15,935 nucleotides of DNA from Candidatus Bathyarchaeota archaeon B23. Lineage in GTDB: Archaea > Thermoproteota > Bathyarchaeia > TCS64 > B23. Numbering within the stretch: position 1 is the stretch's first letter; each line of letters opens with the position of its first letter. The notes beneath the pieces are model-generated. The model made no database searches and was not told where the DNA came from. It saw only the letters and a list, made by a program, of their open reading frames with translations. This document shows, one piece after another, positions 1-6,222 of the stretch. The position numbers and the translations under genes are program-made. The DNA lies in assembly GCA_001593875.1 (NCBI GenBank), contig LUCA01000006.1, positions 1 to 15,935 of the forward strand, written 5' to 3'.

Positions 1-3
1 ACC

Positions 4-23
4 TGAATACAGTTCTGTATTCA
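4..23. repeat. Perfect 9-bp inverted repeat upstream of nadE
   Basis: The arms TGAATACAG (4-12) and CTGTATTCA (15-23) are exact reverse complements separated by TT. This AT-rich palindrome stands out in a GC-rich genome and lies about 40 bases upstream of the nadE TATA box. It could be a dimeric regulator's binding site for nadE or for a gene off the left edge, or a hairpin at the end of that gene. The two-base spacer makes a DNA-level operator more natural than an RNA hairpin. Confidence 0.6.
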
Positions 24-63
24 TATTCGTTAAAATGTTTTCAGCCTGTTTCTTTCAAGGGAG

Positions 64-86
64 TTATAAATTTTAGCTTTAAATAT
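64..86 (+). promoter_or_regulatory. nadE promoter (two TATA-like boxes)
   Basis: Two archaeal TATA-like boxes lie here: TTATAAAT (64-71) and CTTTAAATAT (77-86). With the usual spacing of about 26 bases, they place transcription starts near 94 and 108. Both fall just ahead of the ATG at 113. The region is far more AT-rich than its surroundings. Confidence 0.6.
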
Positions 87-112
87 GGGGATGTTTAACT
101 GTGTGGAGTAGT

Positions 113-907
113 ATGTTGACGCTGGAGTCCTTGAGGATCGATCCTGAGGAGGTCGAGGGGAGGGTCGTGGAGTTCATCTCAGGGGAGGTTGAGAGGGCTG
201 GTTTGAGGGGTGGCGTCGTCGCTGTGAGTGGTGGCGTCGACTCCTCTACGACGTTGATGCTGGCTGTGAGGGCCCTGGGCCGGGAGAATGTGAGGGCTGT
301 GACGATGCCCGAGGGGGGTGTGACCTCTGAGCGTGATGTCCGTGATGTGATGGATCTCACGAAGCAGGTGGGGGTCACGTGTGATGTGGTGGAAATCACG
401 TCCATCGTCGACGTGATGCGGGGGGTCCTCCCCCTCTATGACCCCGAGAATCTCATCCCCTTCGGGAATGTGAAGGCTAGGCTTAGGATGGCCATCGCAT
501 ACCACTTCGCCAACTCGCTGGATATGATGGTGATTGGGAGCTCCAACAAGACGGAGTGGCTTCTGGGTTATTTCACCAAGTATGGGGATGGAGGCGTCGA
601 TCTCATGCCCATCGCCGACCTCTATAAGACTCAGGTGAGGCAGTTGGCCCGGTATCTGGGGGTGCCTGAGAGGATCGTGACCAAGACGCCGACGGCTGGT
701 CTCTGGCCTGGTCAGACGGATGAGGGTGAGCTGGGCGTGCGGTATGAGACCCTAGACCTCATCCTCTACGGCTGGGAGAGGGGGATGAAGGCGGGGGAGA
801 TCGCAGAGGAGCTCGGCGTCTCGGCGTCGACGGTGGAGGCCGTCCTGAGGCGTGTTGAGCGGAATGAACATAAGAGGCGTCTTCCATTAATCTTAAGGCT
901 GGGCTGA
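113..907 (+). CDS. nadE: NH3-dependent NAD(+) synthetase
   Basis: Catalyses the last step of NAD biosynthesis, amidating deamido-NAD with ATP through an adenylated intermediate, in the cytoplasm. The 264-residue product carries the ATP-pyrophosphatase loop SGGVDS (residues 39-44). It also has the family segments GSSNKTE (142-148), GDGGVDLMPIADLYKT (from 158) and PTAGLWPGQTDEGELG (193-208). No glutaminase domain is present, so it should use free ammonia, as short archaeal and bacterial NadE proteins do. ATG 113 is chosen because GGAG (104-107) sits five bases upstream; an in-frame GTG at 101 would add four residues. The C-terminal tail (about 220-264) is basic and helical with a helix-turn-helix look (EIAEELGVSASTVEAVLRR), as is common in this family. 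It is the first gene of the rightward housekeeping run, 33 bases before elf1. Confidence 0.95.
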   Translation: MLTLESLRIDPEEVEGRVVEFISGEVERAGLRGGVVAVSGGVDSSTTLMLAVRALGRENVRAVTMPEGGVTSERDVRDVMDLTKQVGVTCDVVEITSIVDVMRGVLPLYDPENLIPFGNVKARLRMAIAYHFANSLDMMVIGSSNKTEWLLGYFTKYGDGGVDLMPIADLYKTQVRQLARYLGVPERIVTKTPTAGLWPGQTDEGELGVRYETLDLILYGWERGMKAGEIAEELGVSASTVEAVLRRVERNEHKRRLPLILRLG

Positions 908-940
908 AGAGTAACATCAATCCGTCGAGAGTGTTGAGGG

Positions 941-1204
941 ATGGGTCGGAGGCGTAGGAAGGTCGTCAAGGTCGTGAGGAAGAAGCTTCCAGTCTTCTTC
1001 CTCTGCCCTAGATGTGGGAAGAACGCCGTGAGGGTTACGATCAATAAGAAGGTGGGGAGCGTCACCGTCATCTGCGGCTTCTGCAATCTCTCCGCCTCCT
1101 TCGATATGGCCTCCACCATGGCGCCTGTCGACGCCTACTGCCTCTTCGTCGACAACTATTATGGGATGGAAGGACATGGGGAAGTGGCGGTTAGGGAGCG
1201 TTGA
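941..1204 (+). CDS. elf1: Elf1-family transcription elongation factor
   Basis: An 87-residue protein that probably binds the elongating archaeal RNA polymerase alongside Spt4/Spt5, as Elf1 does in eukaryotes and some archaea. It has a strongly basic N-terminus (GRRRRKVVKVVRKK) followed by a four-cysteine zinc ribbon, CPRC (C22, C25) and CGFC (C45, C48). It ends with the diagnostic segment APVDAYCLFVDNYY (61-74), matching the PVDxYxxFVDxYY signature of Elf1. ATG 941 follows GAGGG directly. A TATA-like stretch at 887-897, inside the end of nadE, could start a separate transcript near 918. The last 29 bases overlap the GGGP synthase reading frame, which suggests translational coupling. The identification is firm; the role in this organism is inferred from the family. 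Confidence 0.9.
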   Translation: MGRRRRKVVKVVRKKLPVFFLCPRCGKNAVRVTINKKVGSVTVICGFCNLSASFDMASTMAPVDAYCLFVDNYYGMEGHGEVAVRER

Positions 1205-1937
1205 GGAGTATCTCCTGAAGCGGATCGAGGAGGAGGGAACCATCCACCTAACCCTCCTCGACCCTGAGAGACGGGGGATGGACTTCTCAGAGGTGGCTAA
1301 GGAGGCTGAGAGGGGTGGGACGGCTGCGATAATGGTCGGGGGCTCAACGCTGGCTTCTCAGAGCGAGTTGGATGAGGCCATAAAGGCGATCAAGGCTGCT
1401 GTGGGGGTTCCCGTCATCCTCTTCCCCAACAACATCTCAGGCGTCAGCCGATACGCCGACGCCATCTGGTTCATGTCGCTGCTCAACTCCTCCAACACCT
1501 ACTACCTCATCGACGTCCAAGCCCTGACGGCGAGGGTGATAAAGCAGTATGGCATCGAGCCCATCCCCATGGGCTACATCATCGTCGGGGATGGAGGGGC
1601 AGCGGGATACATCGGTCAGGCGAGGCCCATCCCCTACGACCACCCCGAGATTGCCGTCGGCTACAGCCTCGCCGGGGAGTTCCTCGGCATGCACTTCATC
1701 TACCTCGAAGCCGGCTCCGGCGCCAAGAAGCCGGTTCCCATCGAGATGGTGAGGATGGTGAGGCATCACCTCTCCGTCCCCCTCATCGTCGGCGGAGGCG
1801 TAAGGGAGGGTGCCTCCGCCAGGAGGATCGCAGAGGCCGGGGCCGACGTCATCGTCACCGGAACCCTCGTCGAGGAGACCGAGAGGGTGAGGGAGAAGAT
1901 CGCCGAGGTAGTCTCCCACATCTCCCGTCGGGCATAG
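1176..1937 (+). CDS. Geranylgeranylglyceryl phosphate synthase (GGGPS)
   Basis: Makes the first ether bond of archaeal membrane lipids by joining sn-glycerol-1-phosphate to geranylgeranyl diphosphate. The 253-residue (beta/alpha)8 barrel shows the PcrB/GGGPS landmarks: HLTLLDP near the N-terminus (24-30), FPNN (83-86), YLEAGSGA (176-183), GGGVREG (206-212) and GTLVEE (229-234). The glycine-rich loops bind the phosphate of glycerol-1-phosphate. ATG 1176 is preferred because the product then begins shortly before the first conserved segment, as in relatives; ATG 1161 in the same frame would add five residues. The start lies inside the end of elf1, so the two are probably co-translated. The prenyl chain length used cannot be read here, but the archaeal context makes C20 likely. 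Confidence 0.95.
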   Translation: MGKWRLGSVEEYLLKRIEEEGTIHLTLLDPERRGMDFSEVAKEAERGGTAAIMVGGSTLASQSELDEAIKAIKAAVGVPVILFPNNISGVSRYADAIWFMSLLNSSNTYYLIDVQALTARVIKQYGIEPIPMGYIIVGDGGAAGYIGQARPIPYDHPEIAVGYSLAGEFLGMHFIYLEAGSGAKKPVPIEMVRMVRHHLSVPLIVGGGVREGASARRIAEAGADVIVTGTLVEETERVREKIAEVVSHISRRA

Positions 1938-1971
1938 GGTCCACCGGAAGGGAAAAGAGGGGGCTCGGGGG

Positions 1972-1980
1972 ACTATAAGG
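1972..1980 (+). promoter_or_regulatory. Possible TATA box for polC
   Basis: ACTATAAGG lies in the 61-base gap after the GGGPS gene, about 25 bases before the TTG start of polC. This would give a nearly leaderless transcript in addition to read-through from upstream. The match is moderate. Confidence 0.4.
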
Positions 1981-1998
1981 GGGAGGCATCCCGAGGTC

Positions 1999-4900
1999 TT
2001 GTTGAAGCTGAAGCTGTCCAGAGAGTATGAGGCCTACCACTCCAGGCTTAGGAGCGAGCTTGATAGGCTCTATGAGATCGCCGGGGAGGCGAGGGCTAAG
2101 GGCCTAGACCCCGTCACCAGGCCAGAATCCGAGTTGACGGAGGATATGGCTGAGAGGGTTGAGAAGCTCGTCGGCCCGGAGGGGATAGCGGAGAGGATCA
2201 GGGAGCTGGAGTCGATGGATCGCTATGAGATGGCCTTCAAGGTGGCTGAGGAGATCATCTACGGCCGCTTCGGCAGCCTGGAGCGGGAGAGGGCTGCGGA
2301 GAAGGCCATCAGGACGGCCCTCGCCATCGTCACCGAGGGGGTGACCATCGCCCCCATTCAGGGTATCCCCCAGATCAGGGTTAAGCGCAACAGGGATGGA
2401 AGCCGGTATCTAGCCGTCTACTTCGCCGGCCCCATCAGGCCAGCCGGGGGCACGGCTCAGGCCCTCACCCTCGTCATCGCCGACTTCGTCAGGAGGCGCA
2501 TAGGCCTAGATCGATACAAGCCCTCGGAGGAGGCCGTGAAGCGCTTCGTGGAGGAGGTCCGCCTCTACGAGCGGAGGGTCCGCCGCTTCCAGTACCACGT
2601 CTCCGACGAGGACCTGGAGCTCGCCGTGCGTAACCTCCCGGTGGAGGCGACGGGGGTGGCCACCGACCCCTACGAGGTCTCCACCTTCAGGGATGTCCCC
2701 GGCCTAGAGACCAACAGGGTGAGGGGAGGCGCCCTCATCGTCGTAGTCGACGGGGTCGTCGGCAGGGCGAGGAAGCTCCTCGGCATCTGTCAACGACTCC
2801 ACCTCGATGGATGGGAGTGGCTGGCTGAGCTGAGGGTGGCCAACGCCAGGGAGTCCTCCGCCAGCTTCATGGAGGAGATCATCGTGGGGAGGCCCGTCTT
2901 CTCCTTCCCCAACACCTCTGGGGGCTTCAGGCTGCGATACGGCCGGGCGAGGAACACCGGGCTGGCGGCCGTCGGCGTACATCCCGCGACGATGGTCCTC
3001 CTCAACAGGTTCCTCACCACCGGCGTCCAGCTCAGGATGGATTTCCCAGGGAAATCGGCCATAGTCACCCCCGTTGACTCCATAGAGCCTCCGGTCGTCA
3101 GGCTGAGGGACGGCTCCGTGGTGAGGGTCGAGACGGAGGAGGAGGCTGAGAGGCTGCTGGACGACGTGGAGAGCCTCCTCTTCCTCGGCGACCTCCTGGT
3201 GGCCCTGGGGGAGCTGATCCAGAACAATAAGGAGCTCCTCCCCGTAGGCTACGACGAGAATCAATGGCTCCTAGACCTGAAGGGGGCCGTGGGGGAGCTG
3301 GGCCTCGAGGCCCTCAGCAAGAGAAGCGGCCTCCCACGGGAGCGATTGGAGGAGCTCCTCAAGTCTAGGAGCTATCTCCCCACACCTAGGGAGGCCCTAG
3401 CCCTCTCGGAGGCCGGCGTCCCCCTCCACCCCAGATATACCTATCTCTGGTCCGAGGTCTCAGTCGAGGAGCTGATGAGGCTTAGGGAGGGCCTCATGGC
3501 CAAGTGGCCCGAGGGGCCGCCCTATGAGGTGGAGCTGGACGAGGTGGAGAAGGGGCTGCTGGAGAGGCTTCTCATCCCCCATCTACGCTCTGAGGGGGGT
3601 TACCTCCTCACCGAGGCCGCCCCGATCCTGGAGCGATGCCTCGCCCTCCACAGCCCCCACCTAAGGCCCGAGGCAGAGTCCTCCCTAGATATGATCAGGG
3701 CCCTGTCAGGCATAGAGGTGAGGGATAAGAGCGGGGTCTACCTCGGCGCCAGGATGGGGCGTCCCGAGAAGGCGAAGGAGCGAAGGCTCTCCCCCTACGT
3801 CCACGCCCTCTTCCCCATCGGGGAGGCAGGGGGCCCTCAAAGGGATCTATTGAAGGCCGAGAGGGGGAGACCCGTGGAGATAGAGGTGATAGACCGCCTC
3901 TGCCCCAGCTGCGGTGAGAGGGTCTTCACCGCCCTCTGCCCCAGCTGCGGCGTAGAAACCCAGATCCGGTGGAGCTGCCCCCGCTGCGGTCGAAGGCTGA
4001 GGAGGGGGGAGTTCTGCCCCAGCTGTAACGCCCCCGCCGTCGCCTATAAGACCCTAGCGATCGACGTCTCCCGCCTCCTCTACGGGGCCCTGAAGCAGGT
4101 GGGGGGAGGCCTTCCCCCGAGGATTAAGGGCGTCAAGCGGCTGATGAATGAGAGGCGTCAGCCTGAGCCCTTGATGAAGGGTCTTCTCAGAGCCCGATAC
4201 GATCTCTCCGTCTTCAAGGATGGGACCATCCGATTCGACATCACCGACGCCCCCCTAACCCACTTCAAGCCCCTAGAGATCGGCGTCTCCGTCGAGAGGT
4301 TGAGGGAGCTGGGATACACCCACGACGTCGAGGGGGCTCCGCTGGAGTCCCCCTATCAACTGGTGGAGCTGAAGGCTCAGGACGTCATCCTCCCCGAGGA
4401 GTGCGGCGACTACCTGGTGAAGGTCTCCAGGTTCCTCGACGAGCTCCTGACGAGGGTTTACGGCCTCGAGCCCTACTACGGGGTTGAGAGTCGGGGCGAC
4501 CTCATAGGGCACCTCATCCTGGGCCTGGCGCCCCATACGTCGGCCGCCGTCCTGGGGAGGATCATCGGCTACACGGGGACGAGGGTCTGCTACGCCCACC
4601 CCCTATGGCATGCGGCCAAGCGGAGGAACTGCGACGGCGACGAGGACGCCGTGATGCTCGCCCTAGACCCCCTCCTCAACTTCTCCAGGGAGTATCTCCC
4701 CGAGCAGATCGGGGGCCTCATGGATGCCCCGCTCTTCGTCATCTCCACCATCAACCCCAGCGAGGTGGATAAGGAGGCCCACAACGTCGACGTGATGTCC
4801 AGCTATCCCCCAGAGATCTATAGGCTGGCGGAGAAGAGGGCGCCCCCCAGCCTCTACGAGCAGCTGGTCGACACCATAGGGAGGAGGCTGGGGACGGAGG

Positions 4901-5409
4901 CCCAAGTCGAGGGGTTCAGGTTTACGGAGGAGTGCTCCAACATCAACCACTCCTCCCATCAAAGCGCCTACACCCGCCTTAAGGCGATGACCGACAAGCT
5001 CGAAAGCCAACTGGACCTCGCTGAGAAGGTGAGGGCCGTGGATGTGAGGGTGGTGGCCGAGGGGGTCCTCACCAGCCACTTCCTGAAGGACATCATCGGA
5101 AACCTCAGAGCCTACACCAGTCAGGCCCTGAGATGCGTGAGGTGTAACAGGAGGTTTAGGAGGCCCCCCCTGAAGGGGGTCTGTACCAGGTGTGGGGCCT
5201 CCCTGACGCTGACGGTTCATAGGGGCGGCATCGAGAAATACATCGAGCCCGCCAGGAGGCTGGTGGAACGATATGGATTGGACGACTACTATGCCCAGAG
5301 GATCAAGCTGGTCCTAGATGAGATAGCGCTGCTCTTCCCGGAGGGCGTGGGGGAGGAGGCGGAGAAGCCCTCCAAGAAGCAGGTGGACCTGATGGAGTTC
5401 CTCAGGTAG
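1999..5409 (+). CDS. polC: DNA polymerase D large subunit DP2
   Basis: Catalytic subunit of the archaeal replicative polymerase PolD, which works with the DP1 exonuclease subunit (no DP1 gene is in this window). The 1136-residue chain has the conserved N-terminal region with GPIRPAGGTAQ (144-154). A multi-cysteine zinc module follows (C635/C638, C647/C650, C660/C663, C673/C676). The catalytic signature NCDGDEDA (877-884) has D879 and D881 as the expected metal-binding aspartates. A C-terminal zinc finger uses C1046/C1049 and C1062/C1065. The end, QVDLMEFL (1128-1135), resembles a PCNA-binding PIP box. The catalytic motif carries no intein, unlike some Thermococcales homologues. The start is TTG at 1999 (a second TTG follows at 2002). 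Length is typical for an intein-free DP2. PolD with these neighbours argues against classical Thermoproteia and for a PolD-bearing TACK archaeon. Confidence 0.97.
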   Translation: MLKLKLSREYEAYHSRLRSELDRLYEIAGEARAKGLDPVTRPESELTEDMAERVEKLVGPEGIAERIRELESMDRYEMAFKVAEEIIYGRFGSLERERAAEKAIRTALAIVTEGVTIAPIQGIPQIRVKRNRDGSRYLAVYFAGPIRPAGGTAQALTLVIADFVRRRIGLDRYKPSEEAVKRFVEEVRLYERRVRRFQYHVSDEDLELAVRNLPVEATGVATDPYEVSTFRDVPGLETNRVRGGALIVVVDGVVGRARKLLGICQRLHLDGWEWLAELRVANARESSASFMEEIIVGRPVFSFPNTSGGFRLRYGRARNTGLAAVGVHPATMVLLNRFLTTGVQLRMDFPGKSAIVTPVDSIEPPVVRLRDGSVVRVETEEEAERLLDDVESLLFLGDLLVALGELIQNNKELLPVGYDENQWLLDLKGAVGELGLEALSKRSGLPRERLEELLKSRSYLPTPREALALSEAGVPLHPRYTYLWSEVSVEELMRLREGLMAKWPEGPPYEVELDEVEKGLLERLLIPHLRSEGGYLLTEAAPILERCLALHSPHLRPEAESSLDMIRALSGIEVRDKSGVYLGARMGRPEKAKERRLSPYVHALFPIGEAGGPQRDLLKAERGRPVEIEVIDRLCPSCGERVFTALCPSCGVETQIRWSCPRCGRRLRRGEFCPSCNAPAVAYKTLAIDVSRLLYGALKQVGGGLPPRIKGVKRLMNERRQPEPLMKGLLRARYDLSVFKDGTIRFDITDAPLTHFKPLEIGVSVERLRELGYTHDVEGAPLESPYQLVELKAQDVILPEECGDYLVKVSRFLDELLTRVYGLEPYYGVESRGDLIGHLILGLAPHTSAAVLGRIIGYTGTRVCYAHPLWHAAKRRNCDGDEDAVMLALDPLLNFSREYLPEQIGGLMDAPLFVISTINPSEVDKEAHNVDVMSSYPPEIYRLAEKRAPPSLYEQLVDTIGRRLGTEAQVEGFRFTEECSNINHSSHQSAYTRLKAMTDKLESQLDLAEKVRAVDVRVVAEGVLTSHFLKDIIGNLRAYTSQALRCVRCNRRFRRPPLKGVCTRCGASLTLTVHRGGIEKYIEPARRLVERYGLDDYYAQRIKLVLDEIALLFPEGVGEEAEKPSKKQVDLMEFLR

Positions 5410-5418
5410 CATCACAAC

Positions 5419-5426
5419 CTTTATAT
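5419..5426 (+). promoter_or_regulatory. ssb promoter TATA box
   Basis: CTTTATAT lies just after the polC stop. A start about 26 bases downstream (near 5449) leaves a leader of about 24 bases holding the Shine-Dalgarno AGAGGT (5461-5466), six bases before the TTG start of ssb. Confidence 0.6.
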
Positions 5427-5472
5427 CACGGGTGAGCCGTCTTCACCTCAAACCAAGAGTAGAGGTATAAGC

Positions 5473-5928
5473 TTGGCGGCATATGAAGAGGAGGAGCGAG
5501 CCCCCGTCAAGATCGGGGATCTAAACCGATATTCGAGGCGTGTCTACACCGTCGTCAAGGTTGTGTCGAAGACGGAGCCTAGGGAGGTCTCCTCGAGGAT
5601 CGACCGCTCAACTCATCGAGTGGCGGAGGCCCTCGTCGGCGATGAGACCGGCAGCATCTACCTCACCCTGTGGGATGACGCCATCGACCAGGTGGAGGTG
5701 GGTCAGACGCTCAGCATCAGGAACGCCTACGTCAACCTCTTCAGGGGATCCATGCGCCTAGCCCTCGGCCGCTTCGGCAGCTTCGAGGTGCTGGAGGAGT
5801 CCCCCATAGAGGATGTGAACCTCGACAACAACCTGTCGAGTAAGCGCTTCGAGTATTGGAGGAGCTCCGATCGGGGCGGGGATAGCTTTAGAGATAGGCG
5901 GGGTAGGAGAGGTAGGAGGCGCTACTAG
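5473..5928 (+). CDS. ssb: Single-OB-fold ssDNA-binding protein (Sulfolobus SSB type)
   Basis: A 151-residue protein with one OB fold (about 12-110), including the strand signature GDETGSIYLTLWDD (56-69) that typifies Sulfolobus-type SSB and RPA OB folds. W67 is one candidate base-stacking aromatic. The C-terminal tail (about 131-151) is rich in Arg and Gly (GGDSFRDRRGRRGRRRY), like the disordered tail of Sulfolobus SSB, but it lacks the acidic tip found there. It probably coats single-stranded DNA during replication and repair. The start is TTG 5473 after AGAGGT; the ATG at 5483 is out of frame. It follows polC by 63 bases with its own promoter. The OB fold resembles OB3 of the RPA-like protein at 9857-11368, so the window holds two ssDNA-binding systems. 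Confidence 0.88.
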   Translation: MAAYEEEERAPVKIGDLNRYSRRVYTVVKVVSKTEPREVSSRIDRSTHRVAEALVGDETGSIYLTLWDDAIDQVEVGQTLSIRNAYVNLFRGSMRLALGRFGSFEVLEESPIEDVNLDNNLSSKRFEYWRSSDRGGDSFRDRRGRRGRRRY

Positions 5929-5944
5929 CCCCAGGCCTCTCTCC

Positions 5945-5949
5945 TTTTT
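5945..5949 (+). terminator. T-tract terminator after ssb
   Basis: A TTTTT run flanked by pyrimidines lies 16 bases after the ssb stop codon. Archaeal termination often needs only such U-tracts. A second T run at 5960-5964 is part of the next TATA box. Confidence 0.45.
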
Positions 5950-5958
5950 CCACAAACC

Positions 5959-5967
5959 CTTTTTAAT
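5959..5967 (+). promoter_or_regulatory. secG TATA box
   Basis: TTTTTTAAT-like box (read as TTTTTAAT with a preceding C) centred near 5963. It predicts transcription from about 5989-5990, so the mRNA would be essentially leaderless at ATG 5992. Confidence 0.6.
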
Positions 5968-5991
5968 GGTGATTAGGAGACTCTAGTTGGG

Positions 5992-6168
5992 ATGGGGAGG
6001 AGGCGTAGAGAGTCGGGTGTGATGCCTGCGGCGAGCGCAGGCCTCATCAGGTTCTTCCAGGAGGAGGCTCACGGGCTGAAGATCAGCCCTGAGATGGTGG
6101 TGACGGCGGCCATCATGCTCATCATCGCCGTCGTCCTGGCTCACTCGCTGTTGCCTCAGCTTCTCTGA
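5992..6168 (+). CDS. secG: Preprotein translocase subunit Sec61-beta (SecG)
   Basis: A 58-residue tail-anchored membrane protein, the small beta subunit of the archaeal SecYE-beta protein-conducting channel. The N-terminus is basic (MGRRRRESG). It is followed by the family signature PAASAGLIRFFQEE (12-25) and LKISPEMV (29-36), close to the SSAGLxRFF and IKIxPxxV pattern of archaeal Sec61-beta. One hydrophobic span of about 20 residues (36-55) ends the protein with almost no lumenal tail. It is too short for many gene-length cut-offs and easily missed. The TATA box 25-30 bases upstream supports a leaderless mRNA. The rest of the translocon is not in this window. Confidence 0.93.
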   Translation: MGRRRRESGVMPAASAGLIRFFQEEAHGLKISPEMVVTAAIMLIIAVVLAHSLLPQLL

Positions 6169-6173
6169 GGGAG

Positions 6174-6185
6174 CCTTTTAAAAGG
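6174..6185 (+). promoter_or_regulatory. Palindromic TATA box for the DUF2070 gene
   Basis: CCTTTTAAAAGG is a perfect 12-base palindrome directly after the secG stop. As a TATA box it predicts a start near 6205, some 18 bases before ATG 6223 or 9 bases before TTG 6214. Confidence 0.6.
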
Positions 6186-6222
6186 GTTCTCTCTCTCCTT
6201 TTGATCTCAAGCGTTGATCTCC

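Noticed and set aside
4663..5220. 185-codon minus-strand frame inside polC
   Set aside because: It is antisense to the conserved catalytic and zinc-finger region of DP2, has no domain and no promoter.
5431..5447. GGTGA...TCACC inverted repeat upstream of ssb
   Set aside because: Only five-base arms with a seven-base spacer; expected by chance in a region this size, so not listed as an operator.
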